A stretch of 64,000 nucleotides of DNA from an uncultured Ruminococcus sp. (GCA_910585865.1 CAJUGO010000004.1:1-64000); one strand, 5' to 3'; shown: positions 25,116 through 34,111, counted from the first letter of the stretch. Numbers and translations: made by a program. The notes: generated by a model from the sequence alone, not told the origin.

Positions 25116-26363
25116 CTATCTTTGGGCGGCAACAGCGAAAAATCCGCCGTCTCCGTCAATTATCGTGGCAACAAAATATCTTAAATCGTCCATAGCATGG
25201 TCATTCTCCTTTATCGGCAAATCGCTGGTATTTGAACTGTTCCATCTGTAAAGAGAAAACTCCTGCCTTATTGCCGTACAGTTTTTGCAAATCCTTACAC
25301 TGCCGTCCTTTAACGCCTGCGAAGCTCTCCGTATTCCGTTTACTACATTGTTACGGGCAGGAATAACATTAAACTCGCTGTGTCTGCGAATAACTTCAAT
25401 AAAGCTTGCAGCAGACGGGTCAACGACCACAGTCTTGATTTTTCTGTTGTTTACAAGACTGCACAGCGCCGTATAATGCTCTTCGTCCGTTTTCTGGAAC
25501 CCCTCCGTGCGTGAGTTGAAATAGTATTCATCAATCCTGTACCATACACCGTTTTGTTTTCCCCACAGCCCAAAGGATGCGGGATTCACCGTTCCGTAGT
25601 CACATGAAACAACATACTCGGAAAATTCTCCTTTCGGTACGTCGCAGTACATATTTTCATCCGCCATAAACGGATACACTGCCCCGTGTACGGCTACCCA
25701 CTTTCCCCTGACAAACCTGTCATAGAATACGCCTGAATAAATGCTTTCGTACCGTTTTATTACCTTTTGTGAAAGAGAGGGATTGTCCTGCATTGAAAAG
25801 TGCAGGTACAATGCGTTTTTATCGTCACACTTTTTTATCCACTCACGGTAAAACCAATGCTCGGGATATTCCGGATTGCAATTAAACCAGAACCTGGAGC
25901 CTTCTGCCGAACATCTTGCAAGAGCCTGTTCAACAAATGAGCGCGGCATAAGCGCGACCTCATCAAACAGCACGCCCGAAAGCGTCATTCCCTGAATAAG
26001 CGATGCCGAACCTTCATCTTTGCCACCAAACAAATAGAATCTGTTTTTTACCCCGCAAAAAGTAACAGTCAAAATATTCTGCGACAGCTTTTCTTCACAT
26101 TCAAAGCCGAGTGACTTTAACAGCGGAATAATCGGAGTAACCATATTTCTTCTTAAAGAACGGATAGTCTTGCCGCAAAGCGCAAAATCACTTCCGCCGA
26201 AATCGTAAAAGCTCCATGCGATAAACGAAAGTATCATACAAAAAGTTTTTCCGCTCCGCACCGCACCGTCACAGATTATTGCATCATATCCCCTGTATCT
26301 TGAATTTTTGCTCCACCATGAAATAACCTTTAATTGTTTTTCGGAAAATGCTTTAATTGTCAT
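25116..26363 (-). CDS. Phage terminase large subunit (PBSX/XtmB type)
   Basis: 415 residues from the ATG at 26363 (MTIKAFSEKQL); the frame extends to ATG 26390, inside the small-subunit gene. The ATPase part has Walker A GAVRSGKT (residues about 33-40) and Walker B-like GVLFDEVALM (about 129-138); the nuclease part has the acidic residues in VVSCDYGTVNPASFG, KTVVVDPSAASF and ENDHAMDDLRYFV. This motor cuts and pumps DNA into proheads. It overlaps the small-subunit gene by 11 nt. All motifs are intact. Confidence 0.92.
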   Translation of the reverse strand: MTIKAFSEKQLKVISWWSKNSRYRGYDAIICDGAVRSGKTFCMILSFIAWSFYDFGGSDFALCGKTIRSLRRNMVTPIIPLLKSLGFECEEKLSQNILTVTFCGVKNRFYLFGGKDEGSASLIQGMTLSGVLFDEVALMPRSFVEQALARCSAEGSRFWFNCNPEYPEHWFYREWIKKCDDKNALYLHFSMQDNPSLSQKVIKRYESIYSGVFYDRFVRGKWVAVHGAVYPFMADENMYCDVPKGEFSEYVVSCDYGTVNPASFGLWGKQNGVWYRIDEYYFNSRTEGFQKTDEEHYTALCSLVNNRKIKTVVVDPSAASFIEVIRRHSEFNVIPARNNVVNGIRRASQALKDGSVRICKNCTAIRQEFSLYRWNSSNTSDLPIKENDHAMDDLRYFVATIIDGDGGFFAVAAQR

Positions 26364-26832
26364 TACTACAATTATCCACCGCCTTTGCACTGCTGTTTAT
26401 CACATCAAAAAGCTGTTTTGCTCCGGTTTCCTCTTCTTTTTTGCTGCCCAGCTTTTCAAGAGCTTTTAACCTGTCAAAAAATTTAATTTCCATTGAGCCG
26501 TCCTTAGGACGCTTTATTTCCGATACAAGGAATAAATCCATTTTTTCAAGGTCCTCTTGTGAAGGATCACTTTTGTAAAGAAGCGATATAGCATCGCAGA
26601 TACTTCCGAAAGCAAGTTTTCTGTAGCCTGCCGACGCCATATTTGCAAGTGACTTTTCCCTTTGTCCCGACATCTTATCAAGCTCCTGTGCAATCTCCTG
26701 CCTGCATATCAGATCTTCACCAATTTGCTCGCAGTTGCCCGAATAACCGGCAATACGGGCCGCTTTCTCAGCGTTTCCGGTGCTTAAAAAAGAACTGCAA
26801 AACCGCTTTTCACGATTAGTTAATTTTTTTAT
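26353..26832 (-). CDS. Phage terminase small subunit with a non-standard (ATA) start position
   Basis: The frame reads clearly as terminase small subunit well upstream of the first ATG (26673): KKLTNREKRFCSSFLSTGNA, then EKAARIAGYSGNCEQIGEDL is the DNA-binding helix-turn-helix signature of the family. Reading back reaches ATA at 26832, 9 nt after GGAGG, then a stop; no ATG, GTG or TTG occurs in between. With ATA as start it has 159 residues, the usual length. Either ATA is used poorly or an ATG has mutated to ATA and the protein is made only from internal starts, without its DNA-binding domain. The C-terminus overlaps the large subunit start. Confidence 0.75.
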   Translation of the reverse strand: MKKLTNREKRFCSSFLSTGNAEKAARIAGYSGNCEQIGEDLICRQEIAQELDKMSGQREKSLANMASAGYRKLAFGSICDAISLLYKSDPSQEDLEKMDLFLVSEIKRPKDGSMEIKFFDRLKALEKLGSKKEEETGAKQLFDVINSSAKAVDNCSNDN

Positions 26833-26879
26833 ATTCTGCCACCTCCAAAATCAAAAGGCTGTATTCTGCCTTTCAACTA

Positions 26880-26912
26880 TGCATACAAAATTTGAAAAAA
26901 ATGCATATTTTA
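26880..26912 (+). promoter_or_regulatory. Possible forespore (sigma G-like) promoter of the spoVAF-like gene
   Basis: TGCATA (26880-26885), an 18-nt spacer and CATATTTTA (26904-26912) resemble the sigma G pattern (TGnATA, 17-18 nt, CATnnTA). It lies about 75 nt upstream of the spoVAF-like start codon. The region is AT-rich, so a chance match is possible; the gene type makes it plausible. Confidence 0.4.
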
Positions 26913-26987
26913 GTGCAATTTTCAAAAAATATTTTTATAATACCGTTTTAAAATCATAAAAAAACAACTTGCAGGAGGCATTATATT

Positions 26988-28382
26988 ATGCTCACCCAAA
27001 ATTACAATGAAAATTTACAAACACTGAAAAACGCTCTGCGAAGTGACAAAAGTTTTGACCTCGTAGAGCGTGATCTTATAATATGCGGCCGCAAAGCGGC
27101 GCTGTTTTTTGTCGACGGATTTCTTAAAGACGACATAACTGAAAAAATACTTGAATACTTTTTTAAAAATCTAAAGGTTGAAAACTTCACCTCGCCCGAA
27201 ACATTTTCACAATCGGCTGTTCCGTATGTTGAGGTTGAAACCTCATCCGATGTCAAAAAAATAAGCACAGATGTTCTAAGCGGTATATCTGCATTGCTTA
27301 TAGACGGCTTTGACAAAGCAATTTTGCTTGACAGCCGTACCTATCCCCAGCGTGAAACAGGAGAGCCTGAAACCGACAAGGTACTGCGCGGCAGCCATGA
27401 CGGCTTTGTAGAGACTCTTGTGTTCAACACTGCTTTAATAAGAAGACGTATCAGAGACACCGACCTCACAGTACAGTCCTTTAAAATCGGCACAAAATCA
27501 CACACTGACATTGCCCTGGTCTATATGGAGTCAAAAGTCGACAAAAAGCTGTTAAACAGGCTCTGCAAAAGGCTTGATGCCATAAAGGTTCCGTCACTGA
27601 CAATGAATCAGCAAAGCCTTGTCGAAGCGCTGTACAAACACACCTGGTACAACCCGTTTCCAAAGGTAAAACACACCGAACGCCCGGATACCGCCGCATC
27701 GGCAGTTCTCGAGGGAAATATTATAATATTAGTTGACAACGCTCCGTCTGCATTACTCCTTCCGACGTCAATATTCGACGTACTTGAAGAAGCTGACGAT
27801 TACTATTTTTCGCCTGTTGTCGGAACCTATCTAAAGCTTGCGCGGTACTTTATAACGATAGTTTCCGTACTGATAACACCCCTGTGGCTGCTTGCAATGC
27901 AGAATCCCGATTACTGCCCCGATCTTTTCAAATTTATATTGGTAAACGAAACCCAAAACATACCCATCTTCTGGCAGCTTATAATAATGGAGGTCGGTAT
28001 TGACGGTCTTCGTCTCGCGTCGCTCAACACGCCGAATTCGCTTACAACACCGCTAAGCATAATCGGCGCAATCGCACTCAGTGAATTTGCCGTTGAATCA
28101 GGATGGGTCAGTATGGAAGCTATTTTATATATGGCTCTTGTCACTGTTGCCACCTATACACAGCCTAACTACGAGCTGGGCTACAGCCTTAAATTCTGCC
28201 GTGTGCTTCTGCTCGTGCTGACCTATATTTTTAATGTATGGGGATTTATTGCCGCGTTCGTTATCAATCTGGTACTGCTCTGTTCCAACCGTACTCTATC
28301 CGGCAAAAGCTATCTTTATCCGCTCATACCGTTCAATGCCCATGAATTTTTCCGTAAAATCATACGCATCCGAAGCAGATAA
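26988..28382 (+). CDS. Spore protein of the GerA/SpoVAF family
   Basis: 464 residues. Strong family marks are YPQRETGEPETDKVLRGSHD, GFVETLVFNTALIRRRIRD, the LEGNIIILVDNAPSALLLPTS tract, and RLASLNTPNSLTTPLSIIGA in the membrane region. A soluble N-terminal part of about 280 residues is followed by about five membrane helices. GerA-type A subunits act in the spore inner membrane as nutrient receptors; SpoVAF is the version linked to the SpoVA dipicolinic acid channel. The YPQRE form and length favour SpoVAF. No gerAB/gerAC or other spoVA genes are beside it. Start ATG follows GCAGGAGGCATTATATT. Confidence 0.88.
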   Translation: MLTQNYNENLQTLKNALRSDKSFDLVERDLIICGRKAALFFVDGFLKDDITEKILEYFFKNLKVENFTSPETFSQSAVPYVEVETSSDVKKISTDVLSGISALLIDGFDKAILLDSRTYPQRETGEPETDKVLRGSHDGFVETLVFNTALIRRRIRDTDLTVQSFKIGTKSHTDIALVYMESKVDKKLLNRLCKRLDAIKVPSLTMNQQSLVEALYKHTWYNPFPKVKHTERPDTAASAVLEGNIIILVDNAPSALLLPTSIFDVLEEADDYYFSPVVGTYLKLARYFITIVSVLITPLWLLAMQNPDYCPDLFKFILVNETQNIPIFWQLIIMEVGIDGLRLASLNTPNSLTTPLSIIGAIALSEFAVESGWVSMEAILYMALVTVATYTQPNYELGYSLKFCRVLLLVLTYIFNVWGFIAAFVINLVLLCSNRTLSGKSYLYPLIPFNAHEFFRKIIRIRSR

Positions 28383-28664
28383 TTATATTCCTACACAATC
28401 TTGTCAGCAAAAGCCTTGCAGAAATACCTTCTCCTTGTGTAAAATCAGACAGAACGGCTTTGTCTTCTCAAAAGAATTTAAAAAAGAAAAAATTTTATTT
28501 TGTTCGGAACAACTCCAATTCGCTCCTCAACGTACTTCAATGGATATTGTTCTCTTACTATTGTTCATTGTAATTTCTTATATGTTTATTCTTAGGCTTC
28601 AGTTTTTGAAGGGGCATGGCGCATAAATTTAAGTACACGGGTTAACTTGCTGAAACACTGCACC

Positions 28665-29033
28665 TCAGCGTTTGAATACATCCTCTTCATTTTCCGAAAA
28701 ATATTCAACCAAATTGCTGCGGGAAAAGCCTTCGTTATAAAAATCATCATTGATTGAATACACAAAGGATGTATTGTGCAGTTTTCCGAATTTACTTGTT
28801 GTATAGCCGCCCGATTTTTTTATAATTTTTCGTTTGGTAAGATATTTTACCGCTTTTCTTACAGTATTGTCCGACATTCTGCACGCCTGTGCAATTGTGT
28901 GAACAGACGGATAGCTTATGCCGGACTTGTCACTGCATCTCACAAGATAACTCAGAACAGAAAATTCAGCAGGCTTAAGCATAAGATTAAACACATCATT
29001 AGGCATCATAAAATAATATCCTTTCATACCCAT
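28665..29033 (-). CDS. Small helix-turn-helix DNA-binding protein (HTH_36-like)
   Basis: 122 residues. The segment LKPAEFSVLSYLVRCSDKSG, followed by SYPSVHTIAQACRMSDNTVR and KAVKYLTKRKIIKK, is a winged helix-turn-helix of the type seen in phage/plasmid replication and DnaD-like regulators. Start is ATG 29033 behind AGAGGTGA. It is monocistronic and lies near the phage cassette, but whether it controls it is unknown. No effector domain is present; the last 40 residues are charged and variable. Confidence 0.7.
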   Translation of the reverse strand: MGMKGYYFMMPNDVFNLMLKPAEFSVLSYLVRCSDKSGISYPSVHTIAQACRMSDNTVRKAVKYLTKRKIIKKSGGYTTSKFGKLHNTSFVYSINDDFYNEGFSRSNLVEYFSENEEDVFKR

Positions 29034-29096
29034 AAAATATCACCTCTGTAAATAGAAGAAATATTTTAAAAAATTGCATATTTTTATGCAACAAAG

Positions 29097-29126
29097 AAGG
29101 CTGACATCAAAAATAATGTCAGCCTT
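29097..29126 (-). terminator. Terminator of the trkA-trkH operon
   Basis: Stem AAGGCTGACAT/ATGTCAGCCTT with an 8-nt loop, 10 nt after the trkH stop codon. The T-run on the minus strand is moderate (CTTTGTT); on the plus strand TATTTTAT follows, so it may be bidirectional. Confidence 0.7.
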
Positions 29127-29135
29127 TATTTTATA

Positions 29136-30593
29136 TTATGATTTTTTCCATGCAGACGGAGCAAACAGCAGCAGCAGGGGGAACAGTTCAAGTCTTCCTG
29201 CCAGCATATCAAAAATAAATACTATCTTTGAAATCAGACTAAACTCGGAATAATTTCCTACAGGACCAACTGCGCCCAAACCCGGACCCGTGTTATTAAT
29301 GTTTGCCGCAACAGCTGTAAAGCTTGTAGTGAAATCACAGTTATCAAGCGAAACAATAAGATAGCTGAATGCAAAAATGCCGATATAAAGCACAAGAAAC
29401 ACAGAAGTTGAACGCATTACCTTATGATCAACGGTTTTCCCGTCCATCTTAACCGCCCTGACATTTCTGGGGTGCACAAGCAGAACAAATTCCTTGCGGA
29501 CTTCCTTAAACAGCAGTATAATGCGCGAAATCTTAAATCCGCCTCCTGTGCTGCCTGCCATGGCGCCTATGAACGTAATTATAACTATTACCGCCTTAGA
29601 AAATTCAGGCCACTCGTTTACATCCGTAATGCCAAAACCCGTCGTAGTGATTATTGATGATACATAAAAAAAGCTTTGGTGAAACGCATCATACAGTGAC
29701 GGATATATTGAACTTATATTAATTGTAATCATTACAACCGCCGCCGCTGTAATACCCAGATAAACCCACAGTTCCTCAATGCGGAATGCCTGTTTAAATT
29801 TTCGTGCAAGCAAAAGTATATAGAATGTAAAGTTTATGCCGAACAACAGCATAAATACTGCAACAACCGTCTGAATATAGTAACTGTCATAAGCGGCAAG
29901 ATTGCTGTTGTAAACACCAAAACCGCCCGTGCCCGCAGTTGAAAAACCTGTATTAAGCGCGTCAAACAGTCCCATTCCGCCCAGCATAAGCAGTACAATT
30001 TCAAGGGCTGTAAGTCCAATATATATTCCGTAAAGCAACGCCGCATAATTTCTCATATGAGGGACTGCCTTGCCAACAATCGGACCGGGACTCTCCGCTT
30101 TCATCAGATAAATGTTCTGCTGTCCGCCAAGCTTTGGAATAATGGCGAGCAGAAAGACTATTACGCCCATACCGCCCAGCCAGTGAAGAAAGCTTCGCCA
30201 GATAAGCATACAGCTGCTAAGACTCTCAATATCAACCAGAACGGTCGAACCCGTTGTAGTAAATCCCGACACCGTTTCAAAAAAAGCGTCAATAAATGAC
30301 GGAATTTCACCGCTCAACCAAAACGGCATGCATCCTGCAAGCGACATAATAATCCAGCTCAGTGCGGTTGCCGCAAAACCTGCTTTCTGATACAAAACCA
30401 TATTTTTAGGTTTTTTTACTTTTATTGCCAATATTCCCAGCAAAGCGCAAACAGCGCCCGTTCCTGCAAAATAAAAGCCCTCATGCTCTCCGTAAATAAA
30501 GGAGGTTACTGTAGCAATTTGCATAGCCGCCGCTTCAATAATAAGCACCCAGCCAAGAATATATACTATTAACCGTTTATTCATACCTGCCAT
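29136..30593 (-). CDS. trkH: Trk/Ktr-type potassium channel subunit
   Basis: 485 residues, about ten membrane helices in four M1-P-M2 repeats. The selectivity-filter loops are visible as SGFTTTGSTVL (first repeat), GFSTAGTGGFGVY (second), SIITTTGFGITD (third) and the weaker ANINNTGPGLG (fourth). It imports K+ coupled to Na+ or H+, with TrkA as cytosolic regulator encoded immediately upstream. Start is either ATG 30593 or, with a better-spaced ribosome site, ATG 30584. Length is normal. Confidence 0.92.
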   Translation of the reverse strand: MAGMNKRLIVYILGWVLIIEAAAMQIATVTSFIYGEHEGFYFAGTGAVCALLGILAIKVKKPKNMVLYQKAGFAATALSWIIMSLAGCMPFWLSGEIPSFIDAFFETVSGFTTTGSTVLVDIESLSSCMLIWRSFLHWLGGMGVIVFLLAIIPKLGGQQNIYLMKAESPGPIVGKAVPHMRNYAALLYGIYIGLTALEIVLLMLGGMGLFDALNTGFSTAGTGGFGVYNSNLAAYDSYYIQTVVAVFMLLFGINFTFYILLLARKFKQAFRIEELWVYLGITAAAVVMITINISSIYPSLYDAFHQSFFYVSSIITTTGFGITDVNEWPEFSKAVIVIITFIGAMAGSTGGGFKISRIILLFKEVRKEFVLLVHPRNVRAVKMDGKTVDHKVMRSTSVFLVLYIGIFAFSYLIVSLDNCDFTTSFTAVAANINNTGPGLGAVGPVGNYSEFSLISKIVFIFDMLAGRLELFPLLLLFAPSAWKKS

Positions 30594-30597
30594 GACC

Positions 30598-31956
30598 TCA
30601 ATGTCTGCTCAAAATATCCTCAAGCGTACTCAAACCCTTATGCATTGTAATTACAACCACCATATCATCCGGCATAATAACATCGCTTCCCTGCGGAAGA
30701 ATAATCTTTCCGCGGCGGTTAATGCATATAATCTGCAAATTATCTTTCAAATTTAAATTCTTTATAGGTATACCTGCAACCTTTGAGCCGTTTCTCACTC
30801 TAAATTCAAGCGCCTCAACTCTGTCATCGCTTAGCCTGTACAGAGTTTCAACATTGCTTCCGGCAGAATTCTGCATTGCTCTTATATACCTGGCAATATA
30901 TTCCCCCGTAAGGCTCTTGGGATGGATTATACAGTCAAAGTGCTGATTACTGAGAATTGCATCAAAAGAGGCATTGTTTATCTTAGTAATAATCTTTGCC
31001 TTTGTCATACTTTTAAGATACATTGAAATCAGAATATTTTCCTCATCATAATCCATAAGAGCCGCAACACCGTTGGCGTGCTCAATACCCTCACTTAAAA
31101 GGAGGTTTTGATCCATACAGTCTCCCTGAATAATGACAGCGTCCGGCAACGCGTCAGCAAGCTCCCTGCACCGTCCGTCATTCTTTTCAATTATCTTGAC
31201 ATTGGCTCCGGATTTAATAAGAGTTTTTGCCAGGTAATAGGATATCTTTCCCCCGCCGAGCAAAATCACATCGCGGCTTTTGCCTATTGCAACATTTATC
31301 CGTTTAAAAAATTTTGCGGCAGTCTCAGGCTTGGAAACAACCGAAATTTTGTCCCCGCTCATTAACTTAAAATCACCGTTTGGAATGTACACCTCGCTGC
31401 CGCGTTCAACCGAGCAAATGCGTACCTTCCCCTTCAATATATCAATTTCACTGAGTTTTCTGTTGCTGATTGAAGAGCCCTCAGGTATAGAAACCTTTAT
31501 AATTTCTACAATTCCTTTGGAAAAAGAATCAATTTCAAGTGCACCCGAAAATCGGAGCAGGCGGCTGATTTCAATAGCCGCCGTAAGTTCGGGATTTATA
31601 GCCATAGACAATCCGAGCTGATCTTTTACTCTGAACAAGTCATTTGCATATTCAGGATTTCTCACCCTTGCTATAGTGTGCTTAACACCCGCTGCCTTCG
31701 CCATAAGACAAGCATAAATGTTTATTTCATCCAGTGCAGTGGCTGCAATCAGCAAATCGGCAGTTTCAGCGCCTGCCTCAACAAGAGTTTCGTATATTGC
31801 ACCGTTTCCTTCTATTCCCATAACATCAAGAGAGTCCGAAAGGTTCTGCACCGCATCTTGTTTTGTATCCACAACAACAATTTCATGTCCCTCTGAATTA
31901 AGCTCATAAGCAATCGAAGAACCGACTTTGCCGCACCCTACAATTATAATCCTCAT
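30598..31956 (-). CDS. trkA: Trk system potassium uptake regulator TrkA
   Basis: 452 residues from ATG 31956 (MRIIIVGCGKVGSSIAYELN), with GTGAGG upstream; the frame extends to 32079 but the extra residues are not family-like. It consists of two tandem RCK units: two Rossmann NAD(H)-binding folds (GCGKVGSS at residue 7, LLGGGKISYYLAKTL near 228) each followed by an RCK-C ligand domain. It gates TrkH in response to nucleotides. Spacing to trkH is 4 nt, so the two form an operon. Confidence 0.93.
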   Translation of the reverse strand: MRIIIVGCGKVGSSIAYELNSEGHEIVVVDTKQDAVQNLSDSLDVMGIEGNGAIYETLVEAGAETADLLIAATALDEINIYACLMAKAAGVKHTIARVRNPEYANDLFRVKDQLGLSMAINPELTAAIEISRLLRFSGALEIDSFSKGIVEIIKVSIPEGSSISNRKLSEIDILKGKVRICSVERGSEVYIPNGDFKLMSGDKISVVSKPETAAKFFKRINVAIGKSRDVILLGGGKISYYLAKTLIKSGANVKIIEKNDGRCRELADALPDAVIIQGDCMDQNLLLSEGIEHANGVAALMDYDEENILISMYLKSMTKAKIITKINNASFDAILSNQHFDCIIHPKSLTGEYIARYIRAMQNSAGSNVETLYRLSDDRVEALEFRVRNGSKVAGIPIKNLNLKDNLQIICINRRGKIILPQGSDVIMPDDMVVVITMHKGLSTLEDILSRH

Positions 31957-32359
31957 AACTGCCTCACATAAACTTATACCCAAATCCCGAATATAAGAAT
32001 TTTTATTAATATCAGTTTTAACACCGGTAAAAAATCCGTAAAAAACAGCACTGTCCAAATCAAATAACAGACAATGCACCTCTCTTTAAATTACATATAA
32101 GTCATAATACACCAAATTATCACTAAAATCAATATATAAAGTTAAAAAATTCGGCTGATGCACCTCCTTTATTAAATTCTAAAAAACATAATATTAACAT
32201 TTTCAATATACAGAAAACACAATAAAAATTTTTTGCCGGCCAATATGTTGCATTTGCAAAACCGCTGTATAATATGCTATAATATTAAATAAACTGAAAC
32301 TTAAAAGTCCGGCTTTATTATGATATTTATTGTGATATAATTATACACGGAGGTACAGT
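31957..32359 (+). promoter_or_regulatory. Divergent promoter region between trkA and the Smr gene
   Basis: About 400 nt, strongly AT-rich, no gene seen. A plus-strand promoter candidate is TTGCAA (32254-32259), 18-nt spacer, TATAAT (32278-32283), about 80 nt before the Smr-domain start codon. No riboswitch structure (for example ydaO/c-di-AMP) was recognised upstream of trkA, though one could be missed by eye. Confidence 0.4.
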
Positions 32360-32623
32360 ATGCCGTATTCTGTTGAAATAGACCTGCACGGTCAGACTGT
32401 TGAAAGCGCTCAAAGACTCCTTACATCACAGCTTAAAAATCTGCCTGCTGATGTGCGCGAAGTTTGCGTCGTCCACGGTTATCACGGGGGAACAGCATTA
32501 CTGGAAATGGTACGCCGATACAAAAACAAAAAAATAGAGCGCAAGATTCTTGAATTTAACAGAGGAACTACTATTTTTATAATAAAAAATCAATGCGGCA
32601 ATGCATACGGTTCGAGAAAATAA
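32360..32623 (+). CDS. Stand-alone Smr domain protein
   Basis: 87 residues, a single Smr (small MutS-related) domain: the N-terminal VEIDLHGQTVESAQRLL carries the D-L-H-G motif, and VVHGYHGGTALLEMVRRY is the H-G-x-G-x-x-L motif. Smr domains cut DNA or RNA; recent family members cleave mRNA at stalled ribosomes. Here no MutS2 portion is attached, and the second motif has YHGG instead of the common G-x-G. Start ATG follows GGAGGTACAGT. It is next to a Crp-family regulator, with which no functional link is evident. Confidence 0.8.
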   Translation: MPYSVEIDLHGQTVESAQRLLTSQLKNLPADVREVCVVHGYHGGTALLEMVRRYKNKKIERKILEFNRGTTIFIIKNQCGNAYGSRK

Positions 32624-32748
32624 TTTGTTATAACCGGCAGTTCTTTATCCGGCTGCTTTTAGAATATTTTCAAAAAGCCGACTGCATTTCTCTGAATAAC
32701 ACTTGCTGAACCGAATATTTAATCAGCAATATAATAAAAGGATTCACT

Positions 32749-33456
32749 ATGGAAAAATTTATCGAATTTTTTAACAACGACCATATAATCAAACTGCGCG
32801 ACCAATTACTGTTCTCTGGATTGAGCGACCATGAAATTTTTATGTTTATTCAGCACTCCAAACCCGATTACATGCAGTTAAATAAAGACTGTTCCGTAAG
32901 AATCGCCAATAAATACAGCCATATGATAGGTCTTGTTTTTTCCGGGGGAACTTACGTTTACACCGTTGACTACAGCGGAAACAAAACACTGCTTAAATCC
33001 ATAAAAACCGGTGAAAGCAGCGGTACGCTGTATGCAATGTTTGATTATTACAATGCGCTTATTGAGCTGACTGCAAGTGAAGACTGTGAGATTCTGTTTA
33101 TCGCACCTGAAACACTTTTTATTGCTGAAGAAAAGCTTGCCGTTATACAGCAAAAAATACTTGTAAATATGCTTGCTTCACAACGTCAGACTTTTCTGGA
33201 GATATCCGAACATCTGGCATGCCTGTCAAAACGAAGCATAAAGGAAAAAGTCTTGCATTTCATAAAAATATACTGTGAACGTGAACACAGCTATACTGTT
33301 AATATTCCCTTTTCACGCGAGGAACTTGCAAATTATCTTGCCGTTGACAGAGCTTCTCTTTCACGCACTCTGAGCGAGCTTAAAAAAGATGGAATTATTG
33401 ATTTCAAAAAAAAATACTTTACTCTTTTTAAATCCGACGGTTATAAATTTAATTAA
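32749..33456 (+). CDS. Crp/Fnr-family transcription regulator
   Basis: 235 residues. The N-terminal cupin-like sensor domain (about 15-140) contains GLVFSGGTYVYTVDYSGNKTLLKSIKTGES, the jelly-roll signature. The C-terminal winged helix (about 165-225) reads FSREELANYLAVDRASLSRTL, then a SELKKDGIIDF segment. No FNR-type N-terminal cysteine cluster is seen, and the usual cAMP-binding R-S residues are absent, so the ligand is unknown. mntP lies 65 nt downstream and may be its target. Confidence 0.85.
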   Translation: MEKFIEFFNNDHIIKLRDQLLFSGLSDHEIFMFIQHSKPDYMQLNKDCSVRIANKYSHMIGLVFSGGTYVYTVDYSGNKTLLKSIKTGESSGTLYAMFDYYNALIELTASEDCEILFIAPETLFIAEEKLAVIQQKILVNMLASQRQTFLEISEHLACLSKRSIKEKVLHFIKIYCEREHSYTVNIPFSREELANYLAVDRASLSRTLSELKKDGIIDFKKKYFTLFKSDGYKFN

Positions 33457-33521
33457 AAGGAAGTTTATATTATCGACTTTTTAAACATTGCTGAGCATAG
33501 AATATCAGTGGAGGATGCTAT

Positions 33522-34085
33522 ATGGGAGTTTTGGAAATTTTTATTCTTGCATTAGGGCTGTCTATGGATGCCGTTGCTGTCTCAATCTGCAAAGGGCTTT
33601 CCGTAAGAACACTCAAACCGAGTCATGCCCTTACCGCCGGACTTTATTTCGGGGGATTTCAAGCGGGCATGCCTCTTATAGGATATCTGCTTGGAAAACA
33701 GTTTGAATGTTTTATTACTAGCATTGACCACTGGATTGCATTTGTACTGCTTGGCATTATAGGAGCAAACATGATAAAAGAGTCGTTCGGCGAACCCGAT
33801 GAGCTTAACGATTCGTTTAACCCCAAAACTATGCTGCCCCTTGCCGTTGCAACAAGCATTGATGCACTTGCTGTAGGAGTTACCCTTGCCTGTTTGAATG
33901 TAGCTGTCGTGCCTGCAATTTCGCTTATAGGTGTCATTACATTTATTTTATCCGCGGCAGGCATAAAAATAGGCAATGTGTTCGGTGCAAAATTTAAATC
34001 AAAAGCTGAATTTGCGGGAGGTGCAGTGCTTATCCTTATGGGCACAAAAATTCTTCTTGAACACCTTCAAGTTTTTACATGGTAA
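33522..34085 (+). CDS. mntP: Manganese efflux pump MntP
   Basis: 187 residues with six membrane helices in two repeats. Each repeat carries the family motif: LGLSMDAVAVSICKGL near residue 10 and VATSIDALAVGVTLACL near 108, with the conserved Asp residues that bind Mn2+. It exports Mn2+ and protects from manganese stress. Start is ATG 33522 behind GTGGAGG. A yybP-ykoY manganese riboswitch, often found upstream of such genes, was looked for but the leader is only about 65 nt and does not contain it. Confidence 0.93.
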   Translation: MGVLEIFILALGLSMDAVAVSICKGLSVRTLKPSHALTAGLYFGGFQAGMPLIGYLLGKQFECFITSIDHWIAFVLLGIIGANMIKESFGEPDELNDSFNPKTMLPLAVATSIDALAVGVTLACLNVAVVPAISLIGVITFILSAAGIKIGNVFGAKFKSKAEFAGGAVLILMGTKILLEHLQVFTW

Positions 34086-34111
34086 CATTTTATACAATTA
34101 CATAAAAACAA

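Noticed and set aside
26353..26673. Terminase small subunit starting at ATG 26673
   Set aside because: Family similarity (KKLTNREKRFC ... GNAEKAARIAGYS) extends upstream of this ATG, so it is internal.
28540..28626. 28-codon plus-strand frame coding a hydrophobic peptide (MDIVLLLLFIVISYMFILRL)
   Set aside because: Looks like a membrane micropeptide or type I toxin, but there is no ribosome site and no promoter or antisense RNA is apparent; the region is AT-rich enough for chance.
33457..33521. yybP-ykoY manganese riboswitch upstream of mntP
   Set aside because: Leader is only about 65 nt and lacks the expected structure.
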